A stretch of 9,593 nucleotides of DNA from Clostridiaceae bacterium UBA6085 (GTDB taxonomy: Bacteria; Bacillota; Clostridia; Clostridiales; Clostridiaceae), in assembly GCA_002428605.1 (NCBI GenBank), contig DIXH01000065.1, positions 1-9,593 on the forward strand. The letters are read 5' to 3'. The notes below the pieces were generated by a model, which made no database searches, was not told where the DNA came from, and saw only the letters and a list, made by a program, of their open reading frames with translations. Position numbers and translations under genes: made by a program. This document shows positions 1-5,940 of the stretch, one piece after another; the stretch's first letter is position 1, and the number at the start of each line of letters is the position of its first letter.

Positions 1-150
1 GCAAAAAAGACTAGCCCCTTTTAGGGGCTGCCCGTAGTAACAATGCGGTTGGCGAACTATTCAATGTGTCTTAAGACACAACTAGTACCATGCCCTTCTA
101 GGGCTGAGCAAACCACCGGTTCTACCGGTGGTGGTGATTCCTTTTTTTTG
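1..150. repeat. Cluster of four short hairpins/palindromes, possible IS200/IS605-like element end or structured RNA
   Basis: Seen directly: a 7-bp hairpin (AGCCCCT/AGGGGCT, 13-29, 3-nt loop), a perfect 16-bp palindrome TGTGTCTTAAGACACA (65-80), a 5-bp hairpin GCCCT/AGGGC (92-104) and a 9-bp hairpin ACCACCGGT/ACCGGTGGT (112-132), then a run of eight T at 142-149. No protein of useful length is encoded here. Several short stems with 3-nt loops packed in about 130 bp are typical of the subterminal structures of single-strand transposons of the IS200/IS605 family (known), or of the guide-type RNAs overlapping their ends. No transposase gene is inside the window, so the element, if present, lies to the left or is a non-autonomous remnant. 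A free-standing small RNA is the alternative. The structures are certain; the interpretation is tentative. Confidence 0.4.
3..29 (-). terminator. Intrinsic terminator-like hairpin reading leftwards
   Basis: On the minus strand the stem AGCCCCT/AGGGGCT (7 bp, 3-nt loop, positions 29 to 13) is followed after four bases by six T (complement of the A-run at 3-8). That arrangement suits a Rho-independent terminator for a minus-strand transcript crossing 150 to 1, and would close an RNA made from the hairpin cluster. It could instead be just one arm of the repeat element. Confidence 0.4.
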
Positions 151-213
151 AATAATTTCTGGCCAGAAGGATAATATGGATAAAAAGTTTGAAATCGCCA
201 TATACAGGCATCA

Positions 214-242
214 ATGACAATTAATCACATATCATCTATAAT
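214..242 (+). promoter_or_regulatory. Sigma-A type promoter for the FAD/NTF2/SDR operon
   Basis: The -35 box is ATGACA (214-219, five of six to TTGACA) and the -10 box is TATAAT (237-242, perfect), separated by 17 bp. The surroundings are AT-rich. Transcription would start near 249, leaving a leader of about 110 nt before the first gene. No other good promoter is seen before 2477, so the three genes are probably co-transcribed from here. Confidence 0.65.
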
Positions 243-350
243 TAAGTAAATAGCATAGCTTAAGGCTAAGCACAAGATATTTCACAACCAGGAAAACTTA
301 AAACAGATATAGAGAACTCATAAAAAAGCTTATGCTTTGACATTCCAGAT

Positions 351-357
351 GAGGTGG
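351..357 (+). promoter_or_regulatory. Ribosome binding site that sets the start of the FAD oxidoreductase
   Basis: The sequence GAGGTGG lies five bases before TTG at 363. The longer reading frame would begin with the GTG at 354, which is inside this purine-rich element and has no good binding site of its own. The TTG start is therefore preferred. Confidence 0.6.
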
Positions 358-362
358 TAACA

Positions 363-1988
363 TTGGGCGAAAATCACTTTGATGTCATAATTGTTGGAGC
401 CGGCATGGCCGGGCTCACATCAGCTGCATACCTGACCAAAAGCGGATACAAGGTGCTTCTTATAGAGAAGCATCAGAAGAACGGCGGCCTGCTGGGTTCG
501 TTCATGATCGACGGCCATCAGGTGGACCAGGGGGCAAGGGGGATCATTGATTCCGGAATTTTCGCGCCCATGATGAAGCAGCTTGGTATCGAGGTTGAAT
601 TCCTTCCAAATCCTGTAAGGCTCGCCATAGGGGACAGGTCTGTTGATTTCAGGGACAAGTCAAGCATAGACGATTACGGGAAGCTATTGAAGGAGACCTA
701 CCCCGGAAACAAGGCTGAAATCGACAGCATCCTCCTGGAGATCAGGAAGGTCATGGGATACATGGATGTGCTTTACGGAATTGAGAATCCTCTGTTCATG
801 TCAAAGCCCTATGACTACGAATATATGCTTAAGACGCTCCTTCCATGGACTGTAAAGTTCGTGTATAACATCCGCAAGGCGATGAAGCTGCTTGAACCGA
901 TCAATGACCATCTGCGCAGGATCACCTCGAATGAATCGCTGGTGCAGATCATAACGCAGCACTTCTTTGAAAGTACGCCGACCTTTTTCGCGATGTCATA
1001 TTTCTCACTTTACCTTGACTACCAGTATCCGAAGGGGTCGACTCAGGTAGTCGTGGACAAGCTGGAGAGCCTTATTTTGGAGAACCACGGGGTGATATTG
1101 AACGGCCGGGAGGTAGTCCATATCGATGCAGAGAAGAGAAGGGTCACTCTGAAGGAAGGAAATGAGTATTCCTATGACCAGATGATCTGGGCAGCGGATT
1201 CAAATCTTCTTTACAGGTGCCTTGACGCAGAAAGATGGCCTGAGTCTCAGCTGAAGAATGAGGTCATGAGAAAGCAGGAGTTCCTAAGTACAAAGAAAGG
1301 CGCTGACTCTGTTCTCACGGTGTATGTCATTACAGACCAGAGCCCGGAGTCCTACAAGGATATAAGCGGTCCCCATGTGTTCTATACGCCTTCGCCTGAA
1401 GGGCTGTCAGGTATATCTCTTTCAGACCTCAAGGACAGTCAGGGCAGATTCACATACGACCTTGACATGATCTACGGTTGGGTAAGGGCCTTCGTAAGGC
1501 AGAATACATTTGAGATATCCATACCGTCACTGAGGGACCCTTCCCTGTCGCCACCGGGAGAGACTGCGCTTATTGTATCGCTGCTCTTTGACTACCAGCT
1601 GGCAAAGCATATAGCAGCCCTTGATTCCCATGAGAACCTCAAAAGGAGGGTCACTGAGATGGTCATCGCTGAACTGGACGGCTATTTCCCGGACCTTTCA
1701 GACCATGTGGTCAAGACTGTTGTAACGACACCCCTGACCATAGAAGGCAAGACGAACAATACCCAGGGCTCGCTCACAGGCTGGTCCTTTGCAAACGATC
1801 CGTTTCCAGCTGAATACCGATTTCTAAAGGTAAGCAGTTCGGTACTCACGCCAATCGGCTCGATAAAGCAGGCCGGACAGTGGGCCTTCAATCCTGCAGG
1901 GGTACCTGTGGCGATCCTTACAGGAAAGCTGGCAGCTGATGCTGTGGAGAAGGACCTGAAAAAGAAGAACAGGAGGGGAGAAGCCTGA
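363..1988 (+). CDS. FAD-dependent oxidoreductase, phytoene desaturase / retinol saturase-like (CrtI family)
   Basis: 541 residues from the TTG start. The N-terminus has the FAD-binding Rossmann motif GAGMAG (residues 12-17) in DVIIVGAGMAGL, an acidic residue E35 ending the second strand (VLLIEK), then GG at 41-42, as in CrtI/CrtO/RetSat-type amine-oxidase-fold enzymes. The C-terminus has the matching FAD-closing segment around W507 and GVPVA (513-517). A central YPKGSTQVVVDKLESLI segment matches the substrate-domain motif of that family. Such enzymes desaturate, saturate or isomerise hydrophobic polyene or isoprenoid substrates using FAD (family knowledge); the substrate here is unknown. First gene of a three-gene operon; its TGA overlaps the next ATG by one base, implying translational coupling. 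No carotenoid synthase is seen, so a true phytoene desaturase role is not assumed. Confidence 0.85.
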   Translation: MGENHFDVIIVGAGMAGLTSAAYLTKSGYKVLLIEKHQKNGGLLGSFMIDGHQVDQGARGIIDSGIFAPMMKQLGIEVEFLPNPVRLAIGDRSVDFRDKSSIDDYGKLLKETYPGNKAEIDSILLEIRKVMGYMDVLYGIENPLFMSKPYDYEYMLKTLLPWTVKFVYNIRKAMKLLEPINDHLRRITSNESLVQIITQHFFESTPTFFAMSYFSLYLDYQYPKGSTQVVVDKLESLILENHGVILNGREVVHIDAEKRRVTLKEGNEYSYDQMIWAADSNLLYRCLDAERWPESQLKNEVMRKQEFLSTKKGADSVLTVYVITDQSPESYKDISGPHVFYTPSPEGLSGISLSDLKDSQGRFTYDLDMIYGWVRAFVRQNTFEISIPSLRDPSLSPPGETALIVSLLFDYQLAKHIAALDSHENLKRRVTEMVIAELDGYFPDLSDHVVKTVVTTPLTIEGKTNNTQGSLTGWSFANDPFPAEYRFLKVSSSVLTPIGSIKQAGQWAFNPAGVPVAILTGKLAADAVEKDLKKKNRRGEA

Positions 1989-2464
1989 TGGAAATAAAGC
2001 CTGAAAAGGATCACCTGGAATCAAATTCACTTGAGCCGCTTACTGTTGATTCAGTCTACCGGCTATGGTCCAAAACCTACAATACACAGGGAAAGACAGA
2101 CTGGTCTCATCTTTTTCCTTACTATGACGAGAATATTGTGTTCCAGGACTCAATACAGAGGGTGGAAGGCAAGGAAGAATTCAAGGCAATGTGCCAGAGG
2201 CTTACAGACCGCTGCGAAAGCCTCTGCATGGAGCTTAAGAATGTTATAAAAAGTGAAAACATAATAATGATCGAATGGGTGATGACCATGTCGTTCAAGA
2301 AGTACCCGAGCACCCCTCTATACGGGAGCACGAGGCTGACGATAAACGGCAAAGGTCTTATTGCGGAGCAGCGTGACTACTACGATATGTGGGGAGACAT
2401 CTTCAACAACATTCCACGCTTCAACAAGATGTACCGTAGGTTCCTTGCGAGGAAATTTGGATAG
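1988..2464 (+). CDS. NTF2-like / SnoaL-like domain protein
   Basis: 158 residues, a single small alpha+beta domain of NTF2-like size. Visible family features are an N-terminal helix with VYRLWSKTY, the segment VFQDSIQRVEGKEEF (D54, G61), typical of SnoaL-like proteins, and a C-terminal strand ending AEQRDYYDMWGDIF (127-139). There is no signal peptide or membrane segment, so it is cytoplasmic. NTF2-like proteins form cone-shaped pockets for hydrophobic ligands; members include ketosteroid isomerases, polyketide cyclases and non-catalytic binding proteins, and which applies here is unknown. Binding site AGGAGGGG at 1971-1978 lies nine bases before the ATG, inside the upstream gene. Being sandwiched between an FAD oxidoreductase and an SDR suggests it isomerises, dehydrates or carries the intermediate passed between them (inference). 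Confidence 0.75.
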   Translation: MEIKPEKDHLESNSLEPLTVDSVYRLWSKTYNTQGKTDWSHLFPYYDENIVFQDSIQRVEGKEEFKAMCQRLTDRCESLCMELKNVIKSENIIMIEWVMTMSFKKYPSTPLYGSTRLTINGKGLIAEQRDYYDMWGDIFNNIPRFNKMYRRFLARKFG

Positions 2465-2476
2465 GAGGGCTCTATT

Positions 2477-3394
2477 ATGCGTTTTGAATTGCCTGATGAA
2501 CTGATGTTCATGAAAAACAGGAAGCTGCCACAGAAGAAGAGCTCTGCAATGATGGAGGGGAAGGTTGTTGTCATTACCGGTGCCACATCGGGTGTAGGAC
2601 TGGAGGCAGTAAAACAGCTGGCACAGGGGAAAGCACATCTGGTCATGGTCGGACGGAATGCCGGTAAGCTCAACGGGCTCCAGCTCAAGCTTCAGTCTGA
2701 GTATGGCGTTCAAGCTGATGCCATAGTTTCTGACTTTTCTGACATTGAAACCGTAAGAAGGGCAGCGGACAGGATACTCAAGACCTATCCAAGGATCGAT
2801 GTCCTCATAAACTGCGCGGGTATGCATTCCACAAAGGCGACACATACCCGGGAAGGCTTTGAGACTGTATTCTGCGTAAACCATCTGGCATCCTTCCTTC
2901 TTACAAGCCTTCTCCTTGAACGTATAAAGGAGAGTGCTCCATCAAGGATCCTGCAGGTGAATTCCGAAGGGCATCGTTTCAACGGCCTGGATATAGGTGA
3001 CTTGGACTGGAAGAGAAGAAAATATACCGGACTACGCGGATACGGCGCATCCAAGACAGCGCAGCTCATGACGATCTGGGAGCTAAACGATGAGCTGAAG
3101 GATACGGGAGTAACCATAAATGCAATGCATCCAGGGGATGTGAAGACAAATATAGGAATGGGCAACGGCTGGCTCTACCGGTTCTTCAACAGGCACTTCA
3201 TAAGGCCATTCCTCAGCGACCCTAAGGTGTCCGGTGAATCGATATATTACCTTGCTGCCGACCCGGCCATGCAAGATGTCAGCGGCAGGTTCTTTCACCT
3301 TACGGTTGAAGAGGTACCTGCAAAACATGCCATGGACCGTGAAAAGGGTAAGGAGATATATGAGATAAGCAGACAGATGACTGGCCTTAAATGA
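2477..3394 (+). CDS. Short-chain dehydrogenase/reductase (SDR), retinol-dehydrogenase-like
   Basis: 305 residues. Classical SDR motifs are all present: cofactor loop TGATSGVG (34-41), NCAG (112-115), N135, S163 in VNSEGH, the catalytic YGASK (Y189, K193) and PG at 219-220 in MHPGDVKTNIG. The Asn-Ser-Tyr-Lys tetrad is complete, so it should be an active NAD(P)-dependent alcohol/ketone oxidoreductase. R60 just after the second strand (VGR) hints at NADP preference (weak inference). The motif set and long C-terminus resemble retinol dehydrogenase / WWOX-like SDRs. There is an extra N-terminal stretch of about 28 residues before the Rossmann fold. AGGAGG (2463-2468) overlaps the previous stop and is eight bases before the ATG. 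It is the last gene of the trio and ends before a strong hairpin. Confidence 0.85.
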   Translation: MRFELPDELMFMKNRKLPQKKSSAMMEGKVVVITGATSGVGLEAVKQLAQGKAHLVMVGRNAGKLNGLQLKLQSEYGVQADAIVSDFSDIETVRRAADRILKTYPRIDVLINCAGMHSTKATHTREGFETVFCVNHLASFLLTSLLLERIKESAPSRILQVNSEGHRFNGLDIGDLDWKRRKYTGLRGYGASKTAQLMTIWELNDELKDTGVTINAMHPGDVKTNIGMGNGWLYRFFNRHFIRPFLSDPKVSGESIYYLAADPAMQDVSGRFFHLTVEEVPAKHAMDREKGKEIYEISRQMTGLK

Positions 3395-3403
3395 TTATTC
3401 AGG

Positions 3404-3419
3404 CAACTAGAACCATGCC
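3404..3419 (+). repeat. Second copy of a 16-nt word found in the left-edge hairpin cluster
   Basis: CAACTAGAACCATGCC here and CAACTAGTACCATGCC at 79-94 match at 15 of 16 positions in the same orientation. Both copies are intergenic. The match could be a short remnant of the same element or coincidence. Confidence 0.25.
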
Positions 3420-3466
3420 AATCGCATTAAAAGGGTCGATCGATTTTTAATATGCCAGCAAAACCG

Positions 3467-3489
3467 AAGGCGGCTCATCGAGCCGCCTT
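3467..3489. terminator. Bidirectional intrinsic terminator between convergent genes
   Basis: A perfect 10-bp stem, AAGGCGGCTC / GAGCCGCCTT, with a 3-nt ATC loop, is followed on the plus strand by a T-rich stretch (GTCATTTTA) and on the minus strand by CGGTTTT. It lies between the end of the SDR gene and the end of the ferritin-like gene, which converge, so it likely stops both. An AT-rich weaker dyad (ATTAAAA 3426-3432 / TTTTAAT 3445-3451, with TCGATCGA between) precedes it. Confidence 0.8.
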
Positions 3490-3502
3490 GTCATTTTATA
3501 TT

Positions 3503-3997
3503 CTAATATGGTGCGAATCCCTGGTCTGCCCACCAGAAGGTCTGGACAGCCTTGTGCTGGAGCTCCAGGATATTAAGGTGTACGGTCTCCCATTCCACAA
3601 GCTTGTCGAATATGTCCTTTCCGGCCTTTGATACAGAATTCTCCTTGGCTTCCCTGTAGAAGTCAACGGAGTCCTTTTCAAGCTTGATTCCAATGCTCAG
3701 GGCGGAAAGTGCAAGCGAAGAGTCTTCAACTGTAACTTTACCCCATTTGTAGATCTCTGGTGACGGTACCGGTCCAAGGTCCATGATCTCATCTATGGTA
3801 GGGTCAAGACCTTCTCCAAGCTTCTTCCTGAGTTCAGTCAGGTACTTGACATGGCTGAGCTCCTCAGCAGCAAGCCTCAGGAACGTCTCTTTGGTCTCCT
3901 CTGACCTTGTTGCATTTGCGGCCATCCTGTAGAATTCATTGCCTTCCACCTCGTTGAGTATTGCCTGTGATATGATCCTTTGCTCATCCTTTTCCAT
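3503..3997 (-). CDS. Ferritin-like diiron protein, rubrerythrin-family without rubredoxin domain
   Basis: 164 residues, almost all helical and soluble. Two ligand-type motifs are visible: the first helix pair carries E18/E21 and EELSH (E46, H49), the second E107 and ETVH (E137, H140), giving the usual four Glu and two His of a diiron four-helix bundle. The cysteine pairs of a rubredoxin domain are absent, and the tail (WWADQGFAPY) is aromatic. Related proteins in anaerobes act in peroxide/oxygen defence or iron handling (family knowledge); which applies is not shown. AAGGAGGG upstream gives a strong binding site before the ATG. It is transcribed alone or after the lipoprotein gene 70 bp upstream, and converges with the SDR gene across the shared terminator. 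Confidence 0.75.
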   Translation of the reverse strand: MEKDEQRIISQAILNEVEGNEFYRMAANATRSEETKETFLRLAAEELSHVKYLTELRKKLGEGLDPTIDEIMDLGPVPSPEIYKWGKVTVEDSSLALSALSIGIKLEKDSVDFYREAKENSVSKAGKDIFDKLVEWETVHLNILELQHKAVQTFWWADQGFAPY

Positions 3998-4069
3998 ATT
4001 ACCCTCCTTGCAGCATTAGCTGAATTACATACATTGATCATCTCTATCCTATAATAACATATTTCTGTC

Positions 4070-5050
4070 CTAACCTGCATTGATGAGGCCATCGAAGTAA
4101 TCCTCAGCCGGAAGGCCAGTCCCTCTGATCATATGGTAGTCATCGACAGCAAACCATCCGGTCTCACCAGAGCTGCTCTTCACTGAGAACCATTCCTTGT
4201 TGTCTGAGCCTGTGATCACAGCTGATTCACCTGCCTTCAAGGTGATCCCGTCCGAACTGTCAGTTCTTGATCTCCTGAGGGTCAGGTCATTAAGTACCGT
4301 GACATTGTGATCGAGAGGGTAAAGGTCCTTTTCAACGCGTAATAGCTTTCCTGAGTCAATTGAGTACTCATCGTCGAAGTACCAGGGCATAAGGATACCG
4401 CTGAGAGATATTGTCCTGACTGTTCCGCTGCCGTCTACCTTCACTGCACCGTCATCGATCTCTCCGCCTATGAACCATTTTCCGAAGAAGCCTCCGACTT
4501 TTCCGAGCTCGGTGAGGCTGTTGCCGTCATACCTGTAGAAGACGGTACCTGAATAAACGTCTTCCCCGTACCAGCTTACTGCGATCTCCCTGTAGTAGTC
4601 GCTGTCATCAATGTCGGTTATGTTGAAGCGGGGCTCGAACAGGTCTATAGCCATGCCGTCTGATTTCATGCCTGACCTGAAGCCATTGACTTCAAGCTCA
4701 AATTCGGAGTATATGACAACCTCCGAGCTTTCTGCATCGGGTCTGGTATCCCGTGCAATTAAGGTTATCTTTTCTTTTGTTCCATCGCTGTCCAGGTCGA
4801 AATACCTGGATATGGTTGTGACGGAGCCTTCAGTGTCCATATCATCATAGGTGTTCTCTCCTGGATTCTCAAGTGGTTCCAGAACAGGAGGAGCTTTTGA
4901 TGGTTCTGTCACAGACGGGGATGTGACTGAGGGTACTGTAACTGCTTGAGTCCCATCAGTAGGATTCGGGTCTTGTATATCCGTACACGCTGCTGTGAAA
5001 ATCAGCATCAGCGTGAGAACTGGAATCAACTTATATCTATTCCTTACCAT
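4070..5050 (-). CDS. Lipoprotein with EF-hand-like loop and C-terminal SH3b-like domain
   Basis: 326 residues from ATG at 5050 (an upstream in-frame GTG at 5056 lies inside the AAGAAGGTG binding site and is not favoured). The N-terminus is a lipoprotein signal peptide, MVRNRYKLIPVLTLMLIFTAAC, with the modified Cys at 22. A Thr/Pro/Ser-rich spacer (about 23-60) follows. DLDSDGTKE (85-93) resembles a calcium-binding loop as found in FG-GAP/VCBS-type domains, then a mostly beta central domain. The last part (about 250-309, LTLRRSRT... GETGWFAVDDY) has the pattern of a bacterial SH3b domain, which often binds cell wall peptides. Likely an envelope-anchored, wall-binding protein (inference). Its function is not recognised. 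It is followed by the ferritin-like gene on the same strand after a short AT-rich gap. Confidence 0.7.
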   Translation of the reverse strand: MVRNRYKLIPVLTLMLIFTAACTDIQDPNPTDGTQAVTVPSVTSPSVTEPSKAPPVLEPLENPGENTYDDMDTEGSVTTISRYFDLDSDGTKEKITLIARDTRPDAESSEVVIYSEFELEVNGFRSGMKSDGMAIDLFEPRFNITDIDDSDYYREIAVSWYGEDVYSGTVFYRYDGNSLTELGKVGGFFGKWFIGGEIDDGAVKVDGSGTVRTISLSGILMPWYFDDEYSIDSGKLLRVEKDLYPLDHNVTVLNDLTLRRSRTDSSDGITLKAGESAVITGSDNKEWFSVKSSSGETGWFAVDDYHMIRGTGLPAEDYFDGLINAG

Positions 5051-5055
5051 AATCA

Positions 5056-5061
5056 CACCTT
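5056..5061 (-). promoter_or_regulatory. Ribosome binding site that decides the lipoprotein start
   Basis: Minus-strand AAGGTG lies five bases before ATG at 5050. The in-frame GTG at 5056 forms the end of this same element, so translation from it is unlikely. Confidence 0.5.
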
Positions 5062-5145
5062 CTTTGTTTTCTCACCTATAATGTATCATCTCATTTGCAC
5101 ATCAGTATAACAAAGCGATTGCGATTGTGTGAACAATATTCAGGT

Positions 5146-5349
5146 TCACTCCCTGTATTCCAGGATGTCTCCCGGCTGACAGTCAAGGGCCTTGCATATG
5201 GCTTCAAGGGTTGAGAACCTTATTGCCCTGGCCTTGCCGTTCTTGAGTATGGAGAGGTTGGACATTGTTATCCCGACCTTCTCAGTAAGCTCTGTGACGC
5301 TCATCTTCCTTTTTGCAAGCATGACATCTATGTTTATTATTATCGCCAT
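5146..5349 (-). CDS. XRE/Cro-type transcriptional regulator, YozG-like
   Basis: 67 residues, about the minimum size of a stand-alone Cro/C1-type repressor. The helix-turn-helix spans roughly residues 17-38 (SVTELTEKVGITMSNLSILKNG), followed by FSTLEAICKALDCQPGDIL, a highly typical tail of this short regulator group. Such proteins are commonly encoded next to DUF2975 membrane proteins, as here (family knowledge). GAGGTG at 5357-5362, overlapping the upstream gene's stop, is seven bases from the ATG, so the two genes are one operon. It probably represses its own operon, possibly through the TTTATCGAT sites upstream (inference). The target genes are otherwise unknown. Confidence 0.85.
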   Translation of the reverse strand: MAIIINIDVMLAKRKMSVTELTEKVGITMSNLSILKNGKARAIRFSTLEAICKALDCQPGDILEYRE

Positions 5350-5360
5350 TTAATCTCACC

Positions 5361-5813
5361 TCAAACCGTCAGGTCATTTTCTGACTTGATATCTATGGCA
5401 TCCCGAAGAAGCCTTTGGAGTACCGCTGAAAAGACTGCAACAGCAGCCGAAGCGAATACGAATATTATCGCTATGGCAAGGACTCCCGGAGCATCGTCAG
5501 CGTCAGCTATCGGATAGATCAGGGGAAGCATCAGTGTGTATGTGACGCTGATCGCTGCTGCGAAATGTTTTATGTTCCTTAGGGCAGTAACTGACAGGTC
5601 AGAAAATGCCATGTTTTTGTCGATATAGCCCAGCAGCTTCATCGTCTGGTAGAGGGCGAGGAAGTAGAAGATGGCTGTAAGATACAGACCCGTGAGCACC
5701 GGTATATGGAAATAGTCTGCTGATGAAGGCAGCCAGAAAATACATAGGGCAAGTACAGGAACGCTCATCAGTACAACCGCTGCCTTGAGGAATAGAGTTG
5801 AATATTTTTTCAA
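5361..5813 (-). CDS. DUF2975 family membrane protein, partner of the XRE regulator
   Basis: About 150 residues from TTG at 5813; an upstream GTG at 5822 lies inside the GAGGTG binding site (5820-5825) and is disfavoured. Four hydrophobic segments are clear, at about residues 7-28, 35-61, 81-102 and 108-136. The third and fourth are separated by an acidic loop ADADDAPG. Length, four-helix topology and pairing with a short XRE regulator fit DUF2975. The biochemical role of the family is unknown; a membrane sensor or sequestering partner for the regulator is speculation. Its stop overlaps the regulator's binding site. Confidence 0.75.
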   Translation of the reverse strand: MKKYSTLFLKAAVVLMSVPVLALCIFWLPSSADYFHIPVLTGLYLTAIFYFLALYQTMKLLGYIDKNMAFSDLSVTALRNIKHFAAAISVTYTLMLPLIYPIADADDAPGVLAIAIIFVFASAAVAVFSAVLQRLLRDAIDIKSENDLTV

Positions 5814-5819
5814 GTTAAG

Positions 5820-5825
5820 CACCTC
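5820..5825 (-). promoter_or_regulatory. Ribosome binding site that decides the DUF2975 gene start
   Basis: Minus-strand GAGGTG is six bases before TTG at 5813. The GTG at 5822 overlaps it, so a TTG start is preferred. This is the same pattern as at 351-363. Confidence 0.5.
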
Positions 5826-5883
5826 GCTTGATACAATTTAGGCCGATCGTGACCATGGATGACAACGTATGATTTCTAAATAT

Positions 5884-5911
5884 AGGATACCACAAATTTA
5901 TCGATAATCAA
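5884..5911 (-). promoter_or_regulatory. Candidate promoter of the DUF2975/XRE operon
   Basis: Minus-strand TTGATT (5906-5911) and TATCCT (5884-5889) are separated by 16 bp. The matches to consensus are moderate, four of six in each box. The spacer contains the palindromic site TTATCGATAA (5898-5907), which would be well placed as an operator for the regulator. This is inference only. Confidence 0.4.
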
Positions 5912-5940
5912 TAAATATAATTTTTCTGAGTTTTATCGAT
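5897..5940. promoter_or_regulatory. Paired TTTATCGAT sites, possible operator
   Basis: TTTATCGAT occurs at 5897-5905 and again at 5932-5940, 35 bp apart, with the first inside a 10-bp palindrome TTATCGATAA. Both lie in the AT-rich part of the divergent intergenic region, upstream of the XRE/DUF2975 operon and the efflux operon. Spacing near three to four helical turns suits cooperative binding of a small repressor (inference). Confidence 0.3.

Noticed and set aside
112..149. Plus-strand intrinsic terminator (9-bp hairpin then eight T)
   Set aside because: Nine bases separate the stem from the T-run, too far for a standard terminator. It was kept only as part of the hairpin cluster.
337..342. 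Perfect TTGACA as a second -35 box
   Set aside because: No -10-like hexamer lies 16-18 bp downstream; that position is already in the start of the first gene.
363..1988. Assignment as a genuine carotenoid phytoene desaturase (crtI)
   Set aside because: No phytoene synthase or other carotenoid gene is present, and the partners (NTF2-like, SDR) do not fit a carotenoid cluster.
2318..2884. Minus-strand frame of 188 codons across the NTF2-like and SDR genes
   Set aside because: It spans two genes with strong family motifs on the plus strand and has no recognisable motif itself.
4040..4069. PerR/Fur-like box before the ferritin-like gene
   Set aside because: The AT-rich stretch (CCTATAATAACATA) only loosely resembles such boxes and lacks clear dyad symmetry.
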